Assembly: GCA_947479995.1 (NCBI GenBank)
Contig: CANKBT010000094.1
Location: 1-10,042 of the forward strand
DNA length: 10,042 nucleotides
Reading direction: 5' to 3'
From: Frankiaceae bacterium
Lineage (GTDB): Bacteria; Actinomycetota; Actinomycetes; Mycobacteriales; SCTD01
Every line of letters starts with the position of its first letter. The first letter of the stretch is position 1. This document shows, one piece after another, positions 1 to 4,359 of this stretch. The position numbers were made by a program, and so were the translations under genes. The notes under the pieces were generated by a model that saw only the letters and a program-made list of their open reading frames with translations, did not search any database and was not told the origin of the DNA.

Positions 1-1
1 C

Positions 2-205
2 GACCCGGCGCCCGACCCGGAGCCCGACGGCGGCCCGCTCGGCGCCCGCGCCGCGCGCCCGGGCGTGACCGGTGGCCTCGCGCCGCCGCGCCCCCGCCCG
101 GCCGTCCCGCCGCTGCCGCCGCTGCCTCCCGTGACGACGCCGCAGGGCGCGTCCGAGGAGGACGACGACGGCCGCCGCCGCCCGTGGTGGCGCCCGGGCG
201 GCTGA
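2..205 (+). CDS. 3' end of an unidentified upstream gene (C-terminal tail, partial)
   Basis: This frame is open from the left edge and ends at the TGA at 203-205. It encodes about 67 residues of low-complexity tail: a DPxPDPEPD start, then a proline-rich stretch (PPLPPLPPV), an acidic patch (EEDDD), a basic run (GRRRP) and the ending PWWRPGG. No domain is recognisable, so no function can be given. Such tails are common at the ends of actinobacterial membrane or nucleic-acid-binding proteins. The call rests on the open frame, the high G/C at third positions, and a strong hairpin (231-265) just after the stop that would suit a gene end. A non-coding GC-rich stretch is possible, because stops are rare in DNA of this composition. 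Confidence 0.45.
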   Translation, partial: DPAPDPEPDGGPLGARAARPGVTGGLAPPRPRPAVPPLPPLPPVTTPQGASEEDDDGRRRPWWRPGG

Positions 206-230
206 CCCGCCCGGCACGAGCAGCACCGCC

Positions 231-265
231 CAGGAGGCCGGCCCCGCGCAGGGGCCGGCCTCCTG
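231..265. terminator. Perfect 15-bp inverted repeat, probable transcription terminator
   Basis: CAGGAGGCCGGCCCC (231-245) is followed by the loop GCGCA and the exact reverse complement (251-265). The hairpin begins 25 nt after the TGA at 203-205. There is no T-tract, as is usual for terminators in very high-GC actinobacteria. It lies between the upstream gene and the predicted promoter at 343-351, which isolates the DUF3152 gene from upstream transcription. Confidence 0.65.
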
Positions 266-342
266 CCGCGTCCGGGCCGCAGCGGGGTCGGCGCGCGCAC
301 CCGCCGGTGCGCCGGACCGCACCCCGGCGCGCCACCCGGACG

Positions 343-351
343 TGGCAGGCT
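343..351 (+). promoter_or_regulatory. Predicted extended -10 element of a leaderless promoter (TGGCAGGCT)
   Basis: TGGCAGGCT fits an extended -10 pattern (TGn followed by the hexamer CAGGCT, a weak match to TAnnnT). Its last T is separated by 7 nt from the GTG start at 359, so the expected +1 falls on or next to the start codon. The same nonamer sits at exactly the same distance from the adnA ATG. No convincing -35 hexamer and no Shine-Dalgarno sequence were found. Confidence 0.5.
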
Positions 352-358
352 CCACGCC

Positions 359-1099
359 GTGAGGGTCCGCCGGCTGCTGCTCGTCGCGGTCACGGTCGGG
401 GCCGTCAGCGGTCCGCTTGCCGTCCTCGGCGCCACCGCCCCGACGGCCGGCGGCAGCGGCACCAGCGGCACCGTCGACACCGTGCTGCCCGCGGCGGCCG
501 TGCCGCCGCCCGCCGTCGAGGTGCAGCCCGAGCCCTCGCCGGTGGTCGAGGTGCTCGTCGAGCAGCCGGTCGTGCCCGAGGGCGACGGCGTGCCCGTGCG
601 CGTGCCCGGCACCGGCCGGCCCGCCGGGTCGGGGCCGCTGGTGCGCTACTCCGTCGCGGTCGAGGGCGGCCTGGGCATCGACCCGGTGGCGTTCGCGGCC
701 GAGGTCGAGGCGGTGCTGTCCGACCCGCGATCGTGGGGCGCCGGCGGCCGCGGCACCTTCCAGCGCGTCGACAGCGACCCGGTCGACGTCAAGGTCGTGC
801 TCGCCAGCCCTGCCACCACCGACCGGCTCTGCGCGCCGCTGACGACCGGCGGCACGCTCTCGTGCGGCGTCGGCGAGGTCGCGGTGCTCAACGCGCTGCG
901 CTGGCTGCGGGGTGCGGACGCGTACGAGGGGGAGCTCGGGCGCTACCGGCAGTACCTCGTCAACCACGAGGTGGGCCACACGCTCGGCCACGGGCACGAG
1001 CGCTGCCCCGGCCCGGGCCGGCCCGCGCCGGTGATGGTGCAGCAGACGCTCGGGGTCGGCGAGTGCGTGGCGCAGCCCTGGCCGTACCCCTCGCCCTGA
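359..1099 (+). CDS. DUF3152 secreted or membrane-anchored protein with metzincin-like zinc motif
   Basis: This 246-residue protein resembles the actinobacterial DUF3152 family (Rv3207c-like). A basic start (RVRR) and hydrophobic residues 6-24 form a signal peptide or N-terminal anchor, followed by an Ala/Pro/Val-rich linker to about residue 92. The C-terminal domain carries H203-E204-x2-H207-x2-G210-x2-H213, the HExxHxxGxxH zinc signature of metzincin peptidases. It is followed by PVM (M226), which could be a Met-turn. Cysteine pairs C158/C169 and C216/C236 suit an extracytoplasmic domain. Peptidase activity is inferred only; to my knowledge no substrate is established. The GTG start is chosen because it opens the signal-like segment and lies 7 nt after a promoter-like nonamer. 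moeZ follows 106 bp downstream, as in related genomes. Confidence 0.82.
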   Translation: MRVRRLLLVAVTVGAVSGPLAVLGATAPTAGGSGTSGTVDTVLPAAAVPPPAVEVQPEPSPVVEVLVEQPVVPEGDGVPVRVPGTGRPAGSGPLVRYSVAVEGGLGIDPVAFAAEVEAVLSDPRSWGAGGRGTFQRVDSDPVDVKVVLASPATTDRLCAPLTTGGTLSCGVGEVAVLNALRWLRGADAYEGELGRYRQYLVNHEVGHTLGHGHERCPGPGRPAPVMVQQTLGVGECVAQPWPYPSP

Positions 1100-1112
1100 G
1101 GGCAGCGCCCTC
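1098..1112 (+). terminator. Short hairpin at the end of the DUF3152 gene
   Basis: GAGGGC (1098-1103), the loop AGC, and GCCCTC (1107-1112) form a 6-bp stem that begins within the TGA stop. It has no T-tract and is short for a terminator, so it may only attenuate or stabilise the transcript. Confidence 0.25.
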
Positions 1113-1156
1113 TCGTGCGCCGTCCGTCACTCGGAGCGGGGGAACAGCCCGCGCAC

Positions 1157-1165
1157 TGGCAGGCT
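1157..1165 (+). promoter_or_regulatory. Predicted -10 element for moeZ (TGGCAGGCT)
   Basis: This is the same nonamer as at 343-351 and 4344-4352. Applying the same 7-nt offset puts +1 near 1173 and gives a 5' leader of about 33 nt. That leader contains GGAG at 1196-1199, placed for the GTG at 1206. The copy outside the leaderless arrangement is therefore the one followed by a ribosome-binding site, which is internally consistent. No clear -35 element was found. Confidence 0.42.
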
Positions 1166-1205
1166 TTGAGCCGGAGAACGCCCGCTGACCGGATCGGAGC
1201 CTGTC

Positions 1206-2387
1206 GTGTCCCTGCCGCCCCTCGTGGAGCCGGCCGCCGAGCTGACCCGTGACGAGGTCATCCGCTACAGCCGCCACCTGATCATCCCCGACGTCGCGAT
1301 GACCGGGCAGAAGCGGCTCAAGAACGCCAAGGTGCTCGTCGTCGGCGCCGGTGGCCTCGGCTCGCCGGCCCTGCTCTACCTCGCCGCGGCGGGCGTCGGC
1401 ACGCTCGGCATCGTCGACTTCGACGTCGTCGACGAGAGCAACCTGCAGCGCCAGGTCATCCACGGCCAGAGCGACGTCGGCACCCTCAAGGCCGAGAGCG
1501 CGCAGCGCTCCGTCGCCGAGATCAACCCGTTCGTCACGACCGTGCTGCACACCGAGCGGCTCGACACCAGCAACGTGCTCGAGGTCTTCGCCGACTACGA
1601 CCTCGTGCTCGACGGCACCGACAACTTCGCGACGCGCTACATGGTCAACGACGCCTGCGTGCTGCTCGGCAAGCCGTACGTCTGGGGCTCGATCTACCGC
1701 TTCGACGGCCAGGCGTCGGTCTTCTGGGCCGACCCGCCGCCCGAGGCGGGCGTCGAGGGCCTGCAGTACCGCGACCTCTACCCGGTGCCGCCGCCGCCCG
1801 GCATGGTCCCGAGCTGCGCCGAGGGCGGCGTGCTCGGCATCCTGTGCGCCTCGATCGGCTCGATCATGGCGACCGAGGCGATCAAGCTCATCACCGGCAT
1901 CGGCGACCCGCTGCTCGGCCGGCTGATGGTCTACGACGCCCTCGAGATGAGCTACCGCACGATCCGGATCCGCAAGGACCCCGAGGTCAAGCCGGTCACC
2001 GAGCTCATCGACTACGAGTCCTTCTGCGGCGTCGTCTCCGAGGAGGCGCAGGAGGCCGCGCAGGGCAGCACCATCCTCGCGACCGAGCTCAAGGCCAAGA
2101 TCGACGCCGGCGAGGACTTCGCGCTCATCGACGTCCGCGAGCCCGCGGAGTACGAGATCGTCAGCATCCCGGGCTCCGTGCTCATCCCCAAGGGCGACAT
2201 CCTCAGCGGCGCCGCGCTCGCGGACCTGCCGCAGGACAAGGAGATCGTCCTGTACTGCAAGAGCGGGGTGCGCTCGGCCGAGGCCCTCGCCGCGGTCAAG
2301 GCGGCCGGCCTGAGGAACAGCGTGCACGTGCAGGGCGGCGTGCTCGGCTGGGTGCACCAGGTCGACCCGTCCCTGCCGTCGTACTAG
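1206..2387 (+). CDS. moeZ: MoeZ: adenylyltransferase / sulfurtransferase for sulfur-carrier proteins (MoeB/ThiF + rhodanese)
   Basis: The 393-residue protein has the two-domain MoeZ layout. Residues about 15-260 form the E1-like ThiF/MoeB domain: the nucleotide loop GxGGxG at 47-52 (AGGLG), D71 in the IVDFD strand, NLQRQ at 79-83, K95, GTDN at 137-140, and the conserved cysteine C204 in PSCAEGG. Residues about 288-393 form a rhodanese domain with the active loop CKSGVRS (C351). The family adenylates the C-terminal Gly-Gly of small carriers (MoaD, CysO, ThiS types) and passes sulfur to them. In actinobacteria one MoeZ serves several pathways, including molybdopterin, cysteine and thiamine synthesis. 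The CxxC zinc pairs of E. coli MoeB are absent, as is normal for MoeZ. GTG at 1206 is supported by GGAG at 1196-1199, 6 nt upstream. Confidence 0.96.
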   Translation: MSLPPLVEPAAELTRDEVIRYSRHLIIPDVAMTGQKRLKNAKVLVVGAGGLGSPALLYLAAAGVGTLGIVDFDVVDESNLQRQVIHGQSDVGTLKAESAQRSVAEINPFVTTVLHTERLDTSNVLEVFADYDLVLDGTDNFATRYMVNDACVLLGKPYVWGSIYRFDGQASVFWADPPPEAGVEGLQYRDLYPVPPPPGMVPSCAEGGVLGILCASIGSIMATEAIKLITGIGDPLLGRLMVYDALEMSYRTIRIRKDPEVKPVTELIDYESFCGVVSEEAQEAAQGSTILATELKAKIDAGEDFALIDVREPAEYEIVSIPGSVLIPKGDILSGAALADLPQDKEIVLYCKSGVRSAEALAAVKAAGLRNSVHVQGGVLGWVHQVDPSLPSY

Positions 2388-2395
2388 GCGCCTAG
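2384..2395. repeat. 12-bp palindrome holding both convergent stop codons
   Basis: CTAGGCGCCTAG is its own reverse complement. It contains the TAG of moeZ (2385-2387) and, on the minus strand, the TAG of the ATPase gene (bases 2392-2394). The two coding regions are only 4 bp apart. No longer terminator hairpin was found around it, so the two transcripts probably overlap at their 3' ends. Confidence 0.6.
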
Positions 2396-2802
2396 CGCGC
2401 CAGCCGGAACCACGCGGTCTTGCCGCCGTCGGGGTGCCGGTCGGTGCCGGCCGCCGCGGCGAGCGCGGCCACCAGCCCGAGGCCCCAGCCGCCCTCGCGC
2501 CCCTCGTCGGGCGCGGGGGCGGGGCCGGCGTGCAGGTCGTGCACCATCACCAGCACGCTGCGGGCGGTCACCGCCACGGTCAGCTCGACCTGCGTGCGCG
2601 CGTGGATGACGGCGTTCGTCACCAGCTCGCTGGTGAGCAGCACGAGCACGTCGAGGCGGTCGCCCGCGAGCGGGGCCTCGTCGCGGACGAAGCGGCGCGC
2701 CCGGCGCACGTGCGCGGGCTGCGGCGGCAGCACCAGCGACGCCTCGCGCTCGACGGGCTCGCCGTGCGGCAGGGCGGCTGCCAGCACCTCGGGGCGGCTC
2801 AC
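2392..2802 (-). CDS. RsbW-type ATP-binding protein (HATPase_c, anti-sigma-factor-like kinase)
   Basis: This 136-residue protein, read from the GTG at 2802, is a stand-alone GHKL ATPase of the serine-kinase / anti-sigma type abundant in actinobacteria. Residues about 30-42 (PAHVRRARRFVRD) are the usual first helix. The N box is ELVTNAVIHA (59-68) with E59, N63 and H67. A G1-like strand is VMVHD (85-89) with D89, and the G2 loop is GWGLGL (105-110). Family members bind a sigma factor or phosphorylate a STAS-domain antagonist. No sigma factor or STAS partner lies in this window, so the target is unknown. The start is uncertain: no Shine-Dalgarno is well placed, and an in-frame GTG at 2838 would add 12 residues. 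It converges on moeZ and diverges from the MGMT-like gene. Confidence 0.85.
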   Translation of the reverse strand: MSRPEVLAAALPHGEPVEREASLVLPPQPAHVRRARRFVRDEAPLAGDRLDVLVLLTSELVTNAVIHARTQVELTVAVTARSVLVMVHDLHAGPAPAPDEGREGGWGLGLVAALAAAAGTDRHPDGGKTAWFRLAR

Positions 2803-2922
2803 GCGCGCCCGGGCGGCAGGCTCCGCACGCGGCACCCCTCCCGGTCGGCCGTCCCTCGCCGGGGCGGTCGCCCTCGTCGCCGGGGGCCGTACCCCGTCGT
2901 GGTCGGCGGCCAACGCGGGCGC

Positions 2923-2928
2923 GACACT
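2923..2928 (+). promoter_or_regulatory. Possible -10 element for the MGMT-like gene (GACACT)
   Basis: GACACT keeps the A at position 2 and the T at position 6 of a TAnnnT-type -10. It ends 6 nt before the GTG at 2935, which suits a leaderless transcript, and no Shine-Dalgarno precedes that GTG. No -35 was identified. The rest of the 132-bp divergent gap (2803-2934) shows no other clear signal. Confidence 0.3.
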
Positions 2929-2934
2929 CGCCGC

Positions 2935-3312
2935 GTGACGCGCCGCCGCCCGGCCAGCCTGTCCGCCGGCCTGTCGACCCGGCCTGGCGGCGCGCCGCCG
3001 TCCGCGTACGCCCGGGGCGTCCTCGACGCCGTCGACCGGGTGCCAGCGGGCACGGTCGTCACCTACGCCGACGTGGCGGAGATGACGGGCACCGGCTCGG
3101 CCCGGACGGTGGGCACGGTCCTGAGCCGGTACGGGCGCGAGGTGCCCTGGTGGCGGGTGGTGCAGGCCAGCGGGCGGCCCGCCGAGCCGCACCTGCAGGA
3201 GGCGCTGCGGCGGCTCGCGCAGGAGGGGTGCCCGGTCGTCGGCGAGCGGGTCGACCTCGCCCGGGCGCGGTGGGCTGGGCCGGGCGGCGCAGCGCCGGAC
3301 GTGCTGGACTAG
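2935..3312 (+). CDS. MGMT-family DNA-binding protein without the acceptor cysteine (ATL-like)
   Basis: The 125-residue protein matches the DNA-binding domain of O6-alkylguanine-DNA alkyltransferases. It has VPAGTVVTYADVAEM (36-50), the arginine-finger segment SARTVG (55-60, R57), and then PWWRVV at 71-76. In true alkyltransferases this last motif is PCHRV, with Cys as methyl acceptor; in alkyltransferase-like (ATL) proteins it is PWHRV. Here Trp72 replaces Cys, and the His is also replaced by Trp. The only cysteine (C99) is outside the motif, so methyl transfer is not expected. Inferred role: recognition of alkylated guanine and hand-off to other repair, as for ATL proteins. A comparable gene (Rv3204) lies near adnAB in Mycobacterium. 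GTG at 2935 is chosen because upstream sequence has no family similarity. Confidence 0.85.
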   Translation: MTRRRPASLSAGLSTRPGGAPPSAYARGVLDAVDRVPAGTVVTYADVAEMTGTGSARTVGTVLSRYGREVPWWRVVQASGRPAEPHLQEALRRLAQEGCPVVGERVDLARARWAGPGGAAPDVLD

Positions 3313-3329
3313 TCACAACGGACTAGTCC
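3306..3329 (+). terminator. 9-bp hairpin built from two GGACTAGTC copies; terminator or operator
   Basis: GGACTAGTC occurs at 3306-3314 and 3320-3328. Because ACTAGT is self-complementary, the pair forms both a direct repeat (14-bp step) and a hairpin: 3306-3314 pairs with GACTAGTCC at 3321-3329 around the loop ACAACG. The second copy extends to a perfect 10-bp palindrome, GGACTAGTCC (3320-3329). The left arm contains the TAG stop (3310-3312) of the MGMT-like gene, which suggests a terminator. The low-GC doubled palindrome upstream of the protease gene could instead be a binding site. Confidence 0.4.
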
Positions 3330-3396
3330 TGCCCGTCACGCGCGGGGCACGCCGTCGTTGCGAAGGTCACACCCGTCCCCGTCGAAGGAGCCCCGC

Positions 3397-4269
3397 GTGC
3401 GCGCCACCCGCTTCGCCCCCCTGCTGGCCGTCGGCCTCGCCGCCGCCGCCTCGCTGTCGCTGCCCGGTGGCGCGACGGCAGCCCCCCAGTTCGCCGACGC
3501 CGACAGCGCCACGGTGACGCCGGGCGTGCAGACCTACACGAACGGCGGGCAGTGCACCGCCAACTTCGTGTTCACCGACGGGACCCGCACGTTCCTCGGC
3601 CAGTCGGCGCACTGCGCCGGCCTCGGCGAGGCCACCGACACCGACGGCTGCCTCGCGGGCTCGCTGCCGCTCGGCACCGAGGTCGAGGTGCTCGGCGCGA
3701 GCAAGCCCGGCCGCCTGGCGTACTCCTCGTGGCTCGCCATGCAGGCGGCCGGCGAGACCGACGCCGACACCTGCGCCTACAACGACTTCGCGCTCGTCGA
3801 GCTCGCCCCCGAGGACGTCGCGCGCACCAACCCGTCGGTGCCGGTCTTCGGCGGCCCGGTCGCCGTCGCGCCGTCCACGGCCGCGGGCGACCAGGTCTAC
3901 AGCTACGGCAACAGCTCGCTGCGCGCCGGCCTCGCCGCGCTCTCGCCGAAGGCCGGCCTGTCGCTCGGCGACAGCGGCGGCGGCTAGACGACCAGCGTCT
4001 ACACCGTGAGCCCCGGCGTCCCCGGCGACTCCGGCTCCGGCTTCCTCACCGCCGACGGCCGCGCCTTCGGCACGCTCTCGACGCTCGCCCTCGCGCCGCT
4101 GCCCGCCTCCAACGGCGTGAGCAACCTCAGCAAGCAGATCGCCTACGCCGCCGCGCACGGCGTGCCCGGCCTGCGCCTCGTGCCCGGCACCGAGCCGTGG
4201 ACCGGCAGCCCGCTGAGCCTGCTCGGCGGCCTCGGCGGCGGCGTCAACGGCCGCAGCCTGCTCGGCTAG
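3397..4269 (+). pseudogene. Secreted trypsin-like (S1) serine protease interrupted by an in-frame TAG
   Basis: From GTG 3397, with AAGGAG at 3385-3390 placed 6 nt upstream, the frame encodes a signal peptide (residues 1 to about 28, ending ATA before APQF) and a chymotrypsin-fold protease. A TAG at 3985-3987 (codon 197) interrupts it. The same frame continues without another stop to the TAG at 4267-4269, giving a 290-codon unit. The triad is visible across the break: H72 in QSAHC, D130 in YNDFAL, and S212 in PGDSGSGF, the last being beyond the TAG. Cysteines C53/C73 and C85/C126 could form disulfides. From memory, related actinobacterial proteins have Trp at the interrupted place (GGWTTxVYTV), so one TGG-to-TAG change is likely. 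Every codon I checked after the stop ends in G or C, so the lesion looks recent. Alternatives are a sequencing error or TAG readthrough. Confidence 0.75.
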
Positions 4270-4282
4270 CCCCCGCCCGTCC

Positions 4283-4319
4283 CCGCGGCCGGTCCCCCCT
4301 CGCACGGGACCGGCCGCGG
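4283..4319 (+). terminator. Perfect 14-bp stem hairpin, terminator after the protease gene
   Basis: CCGCGGCCGGTCCC (4283-4296) and its exact reverse complement (4306-4319) enclose a 9-nt loop. The hairpin starts 13 nt after the TAG at 4267-4269 and ends 24 nt before the predicted adnA -10. It therefore separates the protease transcript from adnAB. There is no T-tract. Confidence 0.7.
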
Positions 4320-4343
4320 TGCGTCCGGGGTGTCGTACGCGGG

Positions 4344-4352
4344 TGGCAGGCT
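4344..4352 (+). promoter_or_regulatory. Predicted extended -10 element of a leaderless adnAB promoter (TGGCAGGCT)
   Basis: This is the third copy of TGGCAGGCT. It ends 7 nt before the ATG at 4360, the same offset as at the DUF3152 gene. No Shine-Dalgarno lies between it and the ATG. It supports ATG 4360 over the in-frame GTG at 4330, which lies upstream of this element and only 11 nt after the terminator hairpin. Confidence 0.5.
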
Positions 4353-4359
4353 GGCCGCG

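Noticed and set aside
184..1188. Open frame of 334 codons on the plus strand
   Set aside because: It is out of frame with the DUF3152 protein, runs through the 231-265 hairpin, and is almost entirely Arg/Ala/Pro/Gly.
960..2357. Open frame of 465 codons on the minus strand
   Set aside because: It is antisense to moeZ and the end of the DUF3152 gene, both well supported; it is a composition artefact.
2814..2822. CGGCAGGCT, a near-copy of the promoter nonamer, in the divergent gap
   Set aside because: The extended -10 T is changed to C and no start codon lies 7 nt downstream; the nearest plus-strand gene begins over 110 nt away. Probably chance.
2434..2934. Upstream in-frame extension of the MGMT-like gene
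   Set aside because: It would overlap the ATPase gene in antisense, and its product has no similarity to the family; GTG 2935 is preferred.
3358..3396. TTG at 3358 as the protease start
   Set aside because: It would place 13 polar and basic residues before the signal peptide and has no Shine-Dalgarno. GTG 3397 has AAGGAG 6 nt upstream.
4006..4269. Separate small gene of 87 codons starting at GTG 4006
   Set aside because: It is in the same frame as the protease and contains its active-site serine segment. It has no Shine-Dalgarno, so it is the downstream part of the interrupted gene.
4330..4359. GTG at 4330 as the adnA start
   Set aside because: It lies before the predicted -10 element and 11 nt after a terminator hairpin. 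ATG 4360 matches the spacing seen at the DUF3152 gene.
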